The notes beneath the pieces were generated by a model. That model did not search any database. It was given only the letters and a program-made list of their open reading frames with translations, and was not told the origin of the DNA. The translations under genes were made by a program, and so were the position numbers. DNA of 64,000 bases, taken from NCBI GenBank assembly GCA_015060225.1, contig SUYX01000004.1, positions 29,174 to 93,173 on the forward strand, given 5' to 3'. This DNA is from Bacteroidales bacterium (GTDB lineage: Bacteria > Bacteroidota > Bacteroidia > Bacteroidales > UBA932). Shown here one piece after another: positions 17,293 to 26,592 of this stretch; the stretch's first letter is position 1, and every line of letters starts with the position of its first letter.

Positions 17293-18627
17293 CTATAAAC
17301 TTCTTACAGCGTTTTTGAATTGTCTGCCTCTGTCTTCGTAACTTTTGAAAAGGTCAAAACTTGCACAGCAAGGTGAAAGCAGTACTGTTTCACCGCTTTT
17401 GGCCAGTTCATATGCTTTTGCTACTGCATCCTGTGCAGATTGTACATCAATTATTGTATCCACTTTGTCTGCAAAGTTCTCGTGCAGCTTCTCATTGTGA
17501 AGCCCCATGCAGATAAGTACCCTTACCTTATCCTTTACCAGTCCGTATAGCGGGGTGTAGTCATTTCCTTTGTCCTTTCCCCCTGCTATCCACACCACAG
17601 GTGTTGTCATGCTGTCCAGAGCGTACCATGCAGAGTCTACGTTGGTAGCTTTTGAATCGTTGATGTACATCACATTCTTTATCTTCATCACCTTTTCCAT
17701 CCTGTGCTCCACACCTGTAAATGTCATAAGGCTCTCCCTTATCACCTTCTTGTCAATCTTTATGGCCTTGGCTGCAATTGCTGCTGCCATTGAGTTGTAC
17801 ATGTTGTGTTTTCCCTGGAGTGCAAGCTCCTTGAGATAGATGAAGTCTGTATCACCATCTACTGTGACACATATCCTGTCATTATCTGTATATGCACCCT
17901 CCGCAATCTTCTCCTTTTGTGAGAAAGGGAGCATTTTTGCCCTTGTTACAATCTTCTCAAGTTCTCCTATTGTTACCGGGTCGTCCTGACAGAATATGAA
18001 GCAGTCTTCCTCCTTCATGTTCTGTGTTATGCGGAATTTTGAGTTTATGTAATTCTGCATCTTGAAGTCGTAGCGGTCGAGATGGTCGGGGGTGATGTTC
18101 ATAAGTATGGCAATGTCTGCCTTGAATTCATACATTCCGTCCAACTGGAAACTGCTCAATTCAAGTACATAGTAATCATATTTTTCTGTTGCAACCTGGT
18201 ATGCGTAGCTTTGTCCTATGTTGCCGGCCAACCCTACATTCAGTCCTGCATTCTTGAGCATGAAGTAGATGAGTGAAGTGGTTGTGGTTTTTCCGTTGCT
18301 TCCTGTAATGCATATTTTCTTCGCATTGTCGTATCTGCCGGCAAATTCTATCTCGGAGATTACCTTTATCCCTTTCTCCCTGGCAGAGACTATAAGTGGT
18401 GCATTGTCGGGAATACCCGGACTCTTTATAATCTGGTCTGCAGAGAGAATCTTCTCAGATGTGTGTCCGCACTCTTCCCACTCAATTTCCCATTTGTCGA
18501 GCATAGCTTTTGTCTCCTCCTTAAGGGGGCCATTGTCGCTCAGGAATATGTCAAATCCCTTTACTTTTGCAAGAACGGCAGAACCTGCACCGCTCTCTCC
18601 TCCTCCAAGAACAACAATTCTTTGCAT
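17293..18627 (-). CDS. murD: UDP-N-acetylmuramoyl-L-alanine--D-glutamate ligase
   Basis: Second Mur ligase, adding D-Glu to UDP-MurNAc-L-Ala in the cytosol; 444 residues. N-terminal VVLGGGESGAGSAVLA binds the uridine nucleotide, the P-loop is ITGSNGKTTTTSLI, and the ELSSFQLDGM and NDSKATNVDS segments are typical of MurD. Two bases separate it from the mraY stop codon upstream and three from the ftsW start downstream. Confidence 0.96.
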   Translation of the reverse strand: MQRIVVLGGGESGAGSAVLAKVKGFDIFLSDNGPLKEETKAMLDKWEIEWEECGHTSEKILSADQIIKSPGIPDNAPLIVSAREKGIKVISEIEFAGRYDNAKKICITGSNGKTTTTSLIYFMLKNAGLNVGLAGNIGQSYAYQVATEKYDYYVLELSSFQLDGMYEFKADIAILMNITPDHLDRYDFKMQNYINSKFRITQNMKEEDCFIFCQDDPVTIGELEKIVTRAKMLPFSQKEKIAEGAYTDNDRICVTVDGDTDFIYLKELALQGKHNMYNSMAAAIAAKAIKIDKKVIRESLMTFTGVEHRMEKVMKIKNVMYINDSKATNVDSAWYALDSMTTPVVWIAGGKDKGNDYTPLYGLVKDKVRVLICMGLHNEKLHENFADKVDTIIDVQSAQDAVAKAYELAKSGETVLLSPCCASFDLFKSYEDRGRQFKNAVRSL

Positions 18628-18629
18628 TA

Positions 18630-19820
18630 CTATCTAATTTTAAGTGTTATTATTGTTATCGCACAAAGCAAAATGGTTATAATCCAGAATCTCACTACAA
18701 TCTTGGCCTCAGGAAGCGCCTTGTGGGGCTTCTGTATGATTGCCGGGATACCCTCTTTCTGGAAATGGTGGTGCAGCGGACTCATTTTGAATATTCTCCG
18801 TCCCTCGCCATATTTTTTCTTGGTGTACTTGAAATAGTACCTCTGCATTATTACAGAGAGGCTTTCTACAAAGAAGATTCCGCACATCACAGGTATAAGG
18901 AGTTCCTTTCTGAGAAGGATTGCAGATACTGCAATTATTCCTCCCAGTGCCAGACTTCCTGTATCACCCATGAATACCTGGGCAGGGTAGGTGTTGTACC
19001 ACAGGAATCCTACCAGCGCACCAATGAATGCAGACATGAAAATTACCACTTCACCACTGTGAGGTATGTACATTATATCCAGGTAAGATGCGTATATTGT
19101 GTTTCCCGACAAATATGCCAGTATTGCTATTGTAATTCCAATGAAGGCGGAGACACCGGTTGCAAGTCCGTCCATGCCGTCTGTAAGGTTGGATCCGTTG
19201 GATACGGCTGTGATTACAAATATCACCACCACAACGTATATTATTCTGGTAAATATTTCTCCAAATTCACCTCCGAACGGACTCAGCCATGCATAGTCAA
19301 ACTGGTTGTCCTTTATGAAAGGGATGGTTGTGAGGGTGTTCTGCAGCCCTGTCTGGTCACTCAGACATAAAGCCAGCCCTACAACAAGTCCCAGGGTTAC
19401 CTGTCCGATAATCTTGTATTTGCCGCTCAATCCATCCTTGTTCTTCTTGAACACCTTTATTGAATCATCCAGAAAACCTATGAGTCCCAACCATATTGCA
19501 GTTACAATAAGCAGCTGCACATATATGTTGGTAAGATTTCCGAACAGCAGTGCCGGTATCAGCAGGGAGAGGATTATTATGATTCCACCCATTGTAGGGG
19601 TCCCTTTCTTCTGCATCTGCCCTTCAAGGCCAAGGTCCCTGATGTCCTCTCCAATCTGTTTCTTCTGGAGTTTCCTTATTATCCTCGGACCTGCATACAA
19701 TGCTACAAGCAGTGCAGTCATCAGTGCAACAAGTGCCCTGAATGTGATGTACTGCATCAAGCCTATTCCCGGAAAATCTATTCCGGACTTGCTCATATAG
19801 TCAAACAGATGGTATATCAT
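18630..19820 (-). CDS. mraY: phospho-MurNAc-pentapeptide transferase
   Basis: Polytopic inner-membrane enzyme transferring phospho-MurNAc-pentapeptide to undecaprenyl phosphate to form lipid I. 396 residues with about ten membrane segments; longer than the 360 of E. coli, mainly through loops, as usual in Bacteroidota. Catalytic motifs: GTPTMGG, the aspartate pair in [31 protein letters not shown], and the late MSPLHHHF. Three bases after murE, two before murD. Confidence 0.96.
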   Translation of the reverse strand: MIYHLFDYMSKSGIDFPGIGLMQYITFRALVALMTALLVALYAGPRIIRKLQKKQIGEDIRDLGLEGQMQKKGTPTMGGIIIILSLLIPALLFGNLTNIYVQLLIVTAIWLGLIGFLDDSIKVFKKNKDGLSGKYKIIGQVTLGLVVGLALCLSDQTGLQNTLTTIPFIKDNQFDYAWLSPFGGEFGEIFTRIIYVVVVIFVITAVSNGSNLTDGMDGLATGVSAFIGITIAILAYLSGNTIYASYLDIMYIPHSGEVVIFMSAFIGALVGFLWYNTYPAQVFMGDTGSLALGGIIAVSAILLRKELLIPVMCGIFFVESLSVIMQRYYFKYTKKKYGEGRRIFKMSPLHHHFQKEGIPAIIQKPHKALPEAKIVVRFWIITILLCAITIITLKIR

Positions 19821-19823
19821 TCT

Positions 19824-21293
19824 CTATTGCTGTTTTTTGGCCTCTTTCTGCATAAGAAAGGCCTCTTTTATTACTTCTTTATCGTCAAGGTGGTGTTTCA
19901 CACCGTTTATTATCTGGTAATCTTCATGACCTTTTCCGGCTACAAGTATTATCGAGTCGGGTTTGGCGGTGAGGATCGCAGTGCGTATTGCCTCAATTCT
20001 GTCGGGAATAAAGAGGGATATTGCCTTGCCTTTAATGTCCATTCCCCCTTTTATGTCTGCAATTATGGCATTCGGGTCCTCAAATCTCGGATTGTCTGAG
20101 GTTACTACAACCCTGCTGGAGTATTTTGTTGCTATTGCTCCCATCTCCGGCCTTTTTGTCTTGTCCCTGTTGCCGCCGCATCCGAATACGCAGATGAGGT
20201 CTCCGCAAGGTTCAAGGTCCTTGAGGGTCTTGAGCACATTTTCAAGGGCATCTGGAGTATGCGCATAATCTACTGCTGCAATTATGTCATCTTCTCCCTT
20301 GAAGTACTCCAGCCTGCCGGCTACCGAGGTGAGTGTACTCATTGCAGTTATTGTCTCCTCCTCCTTGGCTCCAAGCAGCATTGCTGCACCGAACACTGCA
20401 GTAAGGTTTGCAGCATTGTGTACACCAATGAACCTGCACCACACCTCTTTGCCGTTGATGTTCAGGAGCATCCCCTCTATTGTCTTTTCCAGTATCTTTA
20501 CCCTGAAGTCTGCCCAGTTGCGGCAGGAGTAGGTGCTCACTGCTGCTTTTGTGTTCTGCACCATCACTTCTCCATTGCGGTCGTCAATGTTTGTGAGGGC
20601 AAATGCCCCTGCTGGCAATGTGTCAAAGAGTCTCTTTTTGCAGGCAAGGTAGTTGGCAAACGTCCTGTGGTAGTCGAGATGGTCATGTGTGAGGTTTGTA
20701 AATATTGCCCCTTCAAATTTTATTGCCTCTGTCCTCTGCTGGTCAATTGCATGGGAGCTTGCCTCCATGAAACAGAATTCGCACCCCTGATCAACCATCT
20801 GGGCGAGCAGCCTGTTGAGCTCCATAGGTCCTGGAGTTGTATTTACCGCTTCATATCTTTTGTTCCCCACGTAGTTTGCTATGGTTGAGAGGAGTCCGCA
20901 ACAGTATCCCAGTTTTGTGAACAGATGGTAAAGGAGGGTGGCAATTGATGTTTTGCCGTTAGTGCCTGTTACGGCAACTACCCTCAGTTTATGTGAAGGG
21001 TTCCCGTAGAAGTTGGCTGCAATATGGGCTATTGCCTTGCGGCTCTCCTTTATAAGGATGAACTCCGCATCCATCCCTTCAAACTCTTGCGGAATCTCTT
21101 CACAAACAATATATTTTGCCCCGTTTTCAATGGCCTTTCCAATGAACGAGTGCCCGTCTGCATCGGCGCCCCTCACTGCCACAAATAGGGATCCGGGGGT
21201 GCAGGTGCGTGAATCGCAGCTTACAACCTCAATGTCTGCTTCACTGTATTTTGAGCAGAGCTCTACGCCATCCAATATCCTACTTGTCTCCAT
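19824..21293 (-). CDS. murE: UDP-MurNAc-tripeptide synthetase, meso-DAP type
   Basis: Third Mur ligase, 489 residues. P-loop VTGTNGKTSIATLL, substrate-binding TTPGPMELNR and the cross-domain region are clear. The substrate-selecting motif reads DNPRFEDP, the DNPR form found in enzymes that add meso-diaminopimelate, so the peptidoglycan should be the DAP type. The gene overlaps the end of ftsI by 14 bases, suggesting coupled translation, and is followed three bases later by mraY. No murF occurs in the cluster. Confidence 0.96.
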   Translation of the reverse strand: METSRILDGVELCSKYSEADIEVVSCDSRTCTPGSLFVAVRGADADGHSFIGKAIENGAKYIVCEEIPQEFEGMDAEFILIKESRKAIAHIAANFYGNPSHKLRVVAVTGTNGKTSIATLLYHLFTKLGYCCGLLSTIANYVGNKRYEAVNTTPGPMELNRLLAQMVDQGCEFCFMEASSHAIDQQRTEAIKFEGAIFTNLTHDHLDYHRTFANYLACKKRLFDTLPAGAFALTNIDDRNGEVMVQNTKAAVSTYSCRNWADFRVKILEKTIEGMLLNINGKEVWCRFIGVHNAANLTAVFGAAMLLGAKEEETITAMSTLTSVAGRLEYFKGEDDIIAAVDYAHTPDALENVLKTLKDLEPCGDLICVFGCGGNRDKTKRPEMGAIATKYSSRVVVTSDNPRFEDPNAIIADIKGGMDIKGKAISLFIPDRIEAIRTAILTAKPDSIILVAGKGHEDYQIINGVKHHLDDKEVIKEAFLMQKEAKKQQ

Positions 21294-23406
21294 TCTCCTT
21301 TAATGTTAAATTTACAACTGCCCCTTCCGGCAATATTGTCCCGGGTGCAGGATCCTGCTGTGCCACTTTCCCGTATCCCTGGAATGTAACCTTGTATCCG
21401 TTGTTCTCCAGAAGGTATATTGCATCTTTCAATCCCATATTTACCACATTCACGAGGGAATCGTTGTCTGTGGAGTAATTTTTTGCAACCAATCTTCCCG
21501 ATGTGTCTTTATTGAATTCTGCCCATCCCGACGAATTTCTCTCATTTATCCCATTTTTATTGAAGGTGATGCCGAGTTCTGCAAGGACTTTGCTTTGTGC
21601 ATCCAGCCTCCCTGTAGCTATATCGGGATTATCCATGCTTCTCTTCTCCCCGTCGAGCATCGGCTGCCAGTCGCTGCTGGTTGAGTAGATATGGTCTGCT
21701 ATCTGCTTGAATACAGGACCGGCCCAACTTCCTCCGTAGAAGTTGCCTCTTGTCTCACCTGAGTAGAGTACCACAATTGCGGAGTATTTTGGGTTGTCGT
21801 AAGGGTAGAATCCGGCAAATGAAGCCTGGTATCTTCTGAAACCGTTCTTCTCGTATCCGATTTTTCCGCCAAAAGCAATTCTGGATGTTCCGGTCTTGCC
21901 TGCTATCTTGAATTTGCTTTTGTTCATAAATTTTCCTGTACCAACCTCTACTACATGTCTGAGAGCCCTTCTTGCTTCCCTTGCGGTCTCTTTTGAGCAG
22001 ATGGAACCGCTTATCTCCTGTGGACCGAACTCCTTCACAACCTCACCGTTTTCCTGATAATTCTCAATAAAGTACGGTTTCATCATCTTGCCGTCATTGG
22101 CAATTGCGTTATAGAAAGTGAGGGTATGCAGGGGGGTGAGGAGGGTGGCATATCCTATGGCCATTGATGAGAGGCTTGATCTGCTCCACATTGCGTCTGT
22201 AGGGCCATATATTGAGGCTCTTCCCTCCCCCTGGATGTCAAGGTTGAACCTTTCACCTACCTTCATGCTGTTAAGACGGTCTACATATTGCTGCTCCTTA
22301 CCCTCGTAGTATGTTACGGCAAGTTTTGCAAATGCAACATTGGATGATTTTGCCAGGGCTGTCTTTACATCCATCATGCCGTATGCGTGGGTGTCTGAAT
22401 ATGTGTGCCCGCCGTAGCTCCATTTTCCGTTCCCTCCGTCTATAGGATCCTCCAGGGTAACATGCCCGTCCTCCAAAAGTGATACAAGGGTCATAAGCTT
22501 GAAAACAGAGCCGGGCTCTGTTGCATCTCCAATGGCATAGTTGTATGATTCGTCATATGAATCACCCATCTTTTTCATGTTTGCAATGGCCCTTATTGCA
22601 CCGGTGGCAACCTCCATTACTATTGCAGTGCCTCCCTCAATGTTCATACCTTTTGCAAGCTGCTCCCTGAGTGCCTTTTCTGCTGCCTCCTGTATCTCTA
22701 TGTCAATTGTGGTGAGGATGTCATATCCGTCCCTTGGGGCAACTCCCTCAACTCCTGTTACAGGGCGCCACTCTCCTCCAAGCATTTTCTGCACTGTCTG
22801 TTTGCCTGGAGCCCCTTTCAGGTAGTAGTCGCATGTACCTTCTATTCCAACTCCAACCCCTTCTGTGTTAATAAATCCTATAGTACGGTATGCCAGTCTT
22901 CCGTAAGGGTTGTTCCTCTTGTATTTCTGTTCAACAATTATCCCTCCTCTATTAGCACCAAGCTTAAGGATTGGAAACTGTTTTATCCGGGCAAGTTCTG
23001 CATAATCAACAAGCCTGTTCCCTATAGCCTTGTACCTTTTACCGTCTTTTCTGGCTTTTACAAGCTCCTCCTTGTATGCTGCTGCGCTTTTGTTCCGGAA
23101 GAACTCTGCAAGTGAACGGCTCAGGCCGTCTATGTGTTTTTTGAATGTATCCTCATTAGGTACTACACAATCCATCCTTATCTGGTAATAAGGGACAGAT
23201 GTTGCCATAGGTCTGCCGTCATGTGCAAGGATATCGCCACGGATTGCCTCTATCTTCTCCTCTCTGTATGCAATGTCAACGGCCGTTGTATCTGTAGGGG
23301 CAATGAACTGCAACCAGGCAATTTTCCCCACAACCGCAAGGGCTATGAGGACAAACAGCTTGTATATCAAAGCCATCTTCTTGAATATGCCGTTTATTGC
23401 TTCCAT
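21280..23406 (-). CDS. ftsI: penicillin-binding protein 3 / FtsI transpeptidase with PASTA domain
   Basis: Class B penicillin-binding protein for septal cross-linking, 708 residues. One N-terminal membrane helix (about 12-30), a dimerisation domain, then the transpeptidase domain with SxxK at Ser300-Val-Phe-Lys303, an SSN triad and the KTGT box in KIAGKTGTSRIAFGG. A C-terminal PASTA domain (about 645-705, NMGLKDAIYLLENNGYKV) is present; PASTA domains are absent from E. coli FtsI but common in Bacteroidota. Starts immediately after ftsL, overlaps murE by 14 bases. Confidence 0.95.
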   Translation of the reverse strand: MEAINGIFKKMALIYKLFVLIALAVVGKIAWLQFIAPTDTTAVDIAYREEKIEAIRGDILAHDGRPMATSVPYYQIRMDCVVPNEDTFKKHIDGLSRSLAEFFRNKSAAAYKEELVKARKDGKRYKAIGNRLVDYAELARIKQFPILKLGANRGGIIVEQKYKRNNPYGRLAYRTIGFINTEGVGVGIEGTCDYYLKGAPGKQTVQKMLGGEWRPVTGVEGVAPRDGYDILTTIDIEIQEAAEKALREQLAKGMNIEGGTAIVMEVATGAIRAIANMKKMGDSYDESYNYAIGDATEPGSVFKLMTLVSLLEDGHVTLEDPIDGGNGKWSYGGHTYSDTHAYGMMDVKTALAKSSNVAFAKLAVTYYEGKEQQYVDRLNSMKVGERFNLDIQGEGRASIYGPTDAMWSRSSLSSMAIGYATLLTPLHTLTFYNAIANDGKMMKPYFIENYQENGEVVKEFGPQEISGSICSKETAREARRALRHVVEVGTGKFMNKSKFKIAGKTGTSRIAFGGKIGYEKNGFRRYQASFAGFYPYDNPKYSAIVVLYSGETRGNFYGGSWAGPVFKQIADHIYSTSSDWQPMLDGEKRSMDNPDIATGRLDAQSKVLAELGITFNKNGINERNSSGWAEFNKDTSGRLVAKNYSTDNDSLVNVVNMGLKDAIYLLENNGYKVTFQGYGKVAQQDPAPGTILPEGAVVNLTLKENGDK

Positions 23407-23775
23407 TTAATTGTGTCTTCTTACCAGTTTTACTGTTTTTGCCGGATCTGTAGGTTTCTGCAGACTTGACTCATGCTGTTCCAGCCTTATCTCCACCTCG
23501 TTCCTTTTGCTCAGGTACTGCAGTCTTGCGGCCTTTGCAGTATAGTCTGCCTTCAGGTTCTTGAGCTCCCTCTGGTTGCGTCTCATTGTGAGCTGGGTAT
23601 TCTCCACGCTTAAGGTAAAAGTTATGAAGGCAATCACAAGAGAGAACAGATATATAATGAAATATTGGTCAACCGTCTTAAGTCTTGATAGAATCTGGCC
23701 GCCCAATATATCACTTGCAAAATTGAATTTGCGCTGTCCGTTTGTCCCGTTCATTTTAACCTCCTTATTTTCCAT
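23407..23775 (-). CDS. ftsL: FtsL-like divisome protein
   Basis: 122-residue bitopic protein: basic N-terminal tail, one membrane helix at about 39-58 (YFIIYLFSLVIAFITFTLSV), and a periplasmic predicted coiled coil (ENTQLTMRRNQRELKNLKADYTA). This topology and its place between rsmH and ftsI identify it as FtsL, although FtsL sequences are poorly conserved. The start overlaps the rsmH end by 11 bases; an inner ATG eight codons in (23754) would remove the overlap and cannot be excluded. Confidence 0.82.
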   Translation of the reverse strand: MENKEVKMNGTNGQRKFNFASDILGGQILSRLKTVDQYFIIYLFSLVIAFITFTLSVENTQLTMRRNQRELKNLKADYTAKAARLQYLSKRNEVEIRLEQHESSLQKPTDPAKTVKLVRRHN

Positions 23776-24685
23776 CCGTCAACTCTGCTACCCTTAGTTT
23801 GGCACTTCTGCTGCGCGGGTTGGAAGATATCTCATCCTCCGGTGGCAGAATCGGTTTCCTGTTCACCAGTGTGAAAGGTGAGAGGCTCCTTCCGTAGAAG
23901 TCTTTTCCCTCTTTGCCGTCTGTGTTCCCAGATTTCATGAAGTTCTTCACCATTCTGTCTTCCAGGGAGTGGTATGTAATTACCGAAAGTCTTCCCTGTG
24001 GCCTCAGGCATGCCAGTGTGCCGTTGAGAAAATCCTCAAGGGCCCTCATTTCCATATTTACCTCAATTCTCAATGCCTGGTACAGTTGTGCCAAAAATTT
24101 ATGTTCGTTAAAGCTTGTATACAGTTTTGCTACCGCCTTGCTCAAATCCCCTGTTGTCTCAATGGGGCTGTTTTCCCTCCATCTGCAGATGAGCTCAGCC
24201 GCTTTCCATGGCTTGTCAAGTTCTCCATATACTTTGAATATTCTTGTAAGCTCTTCCTGCGGGTATGAATTTACAACATCAGCAGCGCTTTTCCCTCCAA
24301 GTGTATTCATCCTCATGTCAAGTTTTGCATCAAACCTGAATGAAAATCCCCTCTCGCCTGTGTCAAACTGATGTGAGGAAACACCCAAATCTCCCAATAT
24401 GCCGTCAATCTTCCCTATGAATCCCAGTGCCCTTACATAATTTTGGATAAACCTGAAATTATTGTGGACCATTATGAGCCTCTTGTCTTTTGGAGCATTG
24501 GCTATGGCGTCGCTGTCCCTGTCAAATGCTATAAGTTTCCCTTTTGGTCCAAGCCTCTCCAATATCTCACGGCTATGCCCGCCCCCTCCAAAGGTGACAT
24601 CTGCAAAAACGCCGTTTCTGTTTTCCTCTATATTGAGGGCCGAGACGCTCTCATTGAGCAATACCGGTACGTGATATTGGGACAT
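23765..24685 (-). CDS. rsmH: 16S rRNA (cytosine-1402-N4)-methyltransferase
   Basis: SAM-dependent methyltransferase (MraW) acting on C1402 of 16S rRNA, 306 residues. N-terminal HVPVLLNESVSAL, SAM-binding FADVTFGGGGHSREIL, GILGDLGVSSHQFD and C-terminal ITYHSLEDRMVKNF are all characteristic. It is the second gene of the cluster, 23 bases after mraZ, and its stop overlaps the ftsL start. Confidence 0.97.
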   Translation of the reverse strand: MSQYHVPVLLNESVSALNIEENRNGVFADVTFGGGGHSREILERLGPKGKLIAFDRDSDAIANAPKDKRLIMVHNNFRFIQNYVRALGFIGKIDGILGDLGVSSHQFDTGERGFSFRFDAKLDMRMNTLGGKSAADVVNSYPQEELTRIFKVYGELDKPWKAAELICRWRENSPIETTGDLSKAVAKLYTSFNEHKFLAQLYQALRIEVNMEMRALEDFLNGTLACLRPQGRLSVITYHSLEDRMVKNFMKSGNTDGKEGKDFYGRSLSPFTLVNRKPILPPEDEISSNPRSRSAKLRVAELTDGK

Positions 24686-24708
24686 TATGTGCGGTTTTAT
24701 ATTTTGGC

Positions 24709-25155
24709 TTAGCCCAGAATGCTTTCTGCAAGGGCAATGAATGCATCTGAACTCATCTGTTTCTTGTTGTACTGTTCTTTAGACCAGATTTCAATCTTGT
24801 GATCATTGCCAACAAAAATCATCTCCTTCTCTGCCCCTATGCTCTCCAGCATTTTTTTAGGAATGGTAATCCTGCCAAGCTTTTCATCCGGCTCAACAAC
24901 CGCCCTGTCCCTCATGTATTCCCTCCAGAACTCCGAATGCTCTCTCCTGAAGAAGTTGAGCTTTGCCTTCACCTGATTTGACTCCTCCTCCCATTGGGCG
25001 TAGGTGTACATCTGAAGGCAATTCTCAAAAATATCTTTCTTTACAACAAGGGCAATCTTCTCCTCGGGTGCAAACACAGACTTGAAGGCAGAAGGGAAAA
25101 TCATTCTCCCTTTGTCATCAATTTTTACGCTGTATTCACCAATAAATTTTGCCAT
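24709..25155 (-). CDS. mraZ: division/cell-wall cluster regulator MraZ
   Basis: 148-residue DNA-binding protein with two AbrB/SpoVT-like swapped-hairpin domains: the first around GEYSVKIDDKGRMIFPSAFK and the second around EPDEKLGRITIPKKML, each with the basic D-x-K-G-R type signature. In E. coli and mycoplasmas MraZ binds tandem repeats upstream of its own gene. A matching array is present here just upstream (25203-25242) over the promoter, so autoregulation of the whole dcw cluster is likely. First gene of the cluster. Confidence 0.95.
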   Translation of the reverse strand: MAKFIGEYSVKIDDKGRMIFPSAFKSVFAPEEKIALVVKKDIFENCLQMYTYAQWEEESNQVKAKLNFFRREHSEFWREYMRDRAVVEPDEKLGRITIPKKMLESIGAEKEMIFVGNDHKIEIWSKEQYNKKQMSSDAFIALAESILG

Positions 25156-25190
25156 TGTCAGTTCTCTTTTTTATGGATTGACGGTTGATG

Positions 25191-25224
25191 CAAAATTACA
25201 ACTCTTTTTCCATTTTCTTACAAA
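25191..25224 (-). promoter_or_regulatory. mraZ promoter
   Basis: Minus-strand -7 element TAATTTTG (25198-25191) and -33 TTTG (25224-25221), spacer 22 bp, slightly longer than the ideal 19. Leader to the ATG about 30 nt. Confidence 0.5.
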
Positions 25225-25242
25225 ATTTTCCACTTTTTTCCA
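25203..25242 (-). promoter_or_regulatory. candidate MraZ operator, four 10-bp phased boxes
   Basis: On the minus strand TGGAA, TGGAA, TGTAA and TGGAA start at 25242, 25232, 25222 and 25212, exactly 10 bp apart, with A-rich spacers. E. coli MraZ binds TGGGN repeats at the same 10-bp step. The boxes overlap the -33 element of the mraZ promoter, as expected for a repressor site. Confidence 0.6.
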
Positions 25243-25313
25243 CAAACTTATCAACAATTCAAAAATGAGGTTTATCTTTACATCCGCAATATGTTTCTAA
25301 AAAGGTTTTCTGT

Positions 25314-26561
25314 ATGAAGAGTATTCTATATGTTCTGCTATTGGTTGTACTTATAAGCTGCTCAGGTTCAAATGATAAGAATGCTGGAAAGAATGGTGAG
25401 GAACTCCCTGCCCCTGTGCTTAAATACGGGTTGGAGATTGAAAAATATGATGTGGAGCCGGGTCAGGTGAAAAGGGGGGACTTTTTTGGTTCCATAATGG
25501 AAGATTTTGGGGTTGGAGCAAATCAGGTTCAGAAAATCCTCAAGGCTTCTGAAGGGGTGTTTGATGTGAAGAAAATAAAGATAGGGAGCCAGTATGAAGT
25601 GTGGCGCGAAAAGGATTCTGTAGGGACAGCCGCATTTTTTGTTTATGAGCTGGACAATCTCAATTCGGCAGTGGTGGCATTGAAGGATTCATTGTATGCA
25701 AAGATATGCCACAAGGAGGTTGTGCCTGTATTGAAAAGGGCCCGGGCAACAATATCAACTTCATTGTGGAATGATGTGCAGAAAGCCGGCATCCCCGTTA
25801 TGATGGCTCTCAGGCTTTCAGATGTGTATGACTGTACAATAGACTTTTTCGGTTTGCAGAATGGGGATTCTTTTGATGTGATGTATGAAGAACTCTTTTC
25901 TGAGGGGGAGTATGTGGGATTGGGCAAGATTTATTATGCTGAGTTTACCCATGCCGGGAAAGTGTATAACGCAATAAGGTTCAATGCAGGAGAGAACAGC
26001 AGTGTGTTCTGGAATGAAAAGGGGGAGAGTCTGAAAAAGGCATTCCTTAAGGCTCCGCTCAATTTTACAAGGATAAGTTCACGCTTTACTTATGCAAGGA
26101 AACATCCTGTCCTTAAAATTGTACGCCCCCATACAGGGGTGGATTATGCTGCTCCGAGCGGCACTCCTGTAGTTGCCCTGGGTGATGGCGTGGTAACCCA
26201 CAGAGGTTGGGCCGGCGGCGGTGGAAATACCATAAAGATAAAACATCCGGGCAATTATGTAACCTCCTACATGCACTTGAGAGGGTATGCTAAAGGGATA
26301 GTTAAGGGGAGCAGGGTTACCCGTGGGCAATTGATAGGATACGTGGGAAGTACAGGACTCTCCACAGGTCCGCATCTGGATTTCAGAGTCTACAAGAACG
26401 GCAAGCCTATAGATCCGCTGAAAATGGAGAGCCCGAGCGTGGAGCCTGTCTCAAAAGAGGATATGCCGGCATTCCAGGCTCAGATGGAGCGTTACAAGTT
26501 CCAGATGGACAGTCTGGGAACCATGGGACATCTGTACAGGTATTTGGATATACTCAAATAA
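25314..26561 (+). CDS. M23 (LytM-type) peptidase lipoprotein
   Basis: 415-residue lipoprotein (lipobox LISC, Cys16) with an N-terminal region resembling the substrate-domain of M23 envelope peptidases, including a LysM/OapA-like part, and a C-terminal LytM domain (about 265-365). Metal and catalytic positions: His273-x3-Asp277 (HTGVD), His321 (YMHLRG) and His354 in GPHLDF. The second His of the canonical HxH is Asp356 here. It would cleave peptidoglycan cross-bridges or, if inactive, regulate an amidase. Divergent from mraZ and close to the division cluster, which suits a role in septum splitting. Confidence 0.85.
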   Translation: MKSILYVLLLVVLISCSGSNDKNAGKNGEELPAPVLKYGLEIEKYDVEPGQVKRGDFFGSIMEDFGVGANQVQKILKASEGVFDVKKIKIGSQYEVWREKDSVGTAAFFVYELDNLNSAVVALKDSLYAKICHKEVVPVLKRARATISTSLWNDVQKAGIPVMMALRLSDVYDCTIDFFGLQNGDSFDVMYEELFSEGEYVGLGKIYYAEFTHAGKVYNAIRFNAGENSSVFWNEKGESLKKAFLKAPLNFTRISSRFTYARKHPVLKIVRPHTGVDYAAPSGTPVVALGDGVVTHRGWAGGGGNTIKIKHPGNYVTSYMHLRGYAKGIVKGSRVTRGQLIGYVGSTGLSTGPHLDFRVYKNGKPIDPLKMESPSVEPVSKEDMPAFQAQMERYKFQMDSLGTMGHLYRYLDILK

Positions 26562-26564
26562 AAA

Positions 26565-26581
26565 GGGACCTGAACGGTCCC
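26565..26581. terminator. weak hairpin between M23 gene and choloylglycine hydrolase gene
   Basis: 6-bp stem GGGACC/GGTCCC with a TGAAC loop, preceded by AAAA on the + strand and lacking a good T tract. Lies between two convergent stop codons. Confidence 0.4.
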
Positions 26582-26592
26582 CAATTTCTGTT

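Noticed and set aside
18567..19370. 267-codon plus-strand frame opposite murD and mraY
   Set aside because: Antisense to conserved genes; composition is unlike a protein.
25228..25260. Two DnaA-box-like nonamers (TTTTCCACA, TTATCAACA) upstream of mraZ
   Set aside because: Each has one mismatch to TTATCCACA in an AT-rich stretch; no dnaA or dnaN nearby and no 13-mer region. The phased MraZ-type boxes explain the sequence better.
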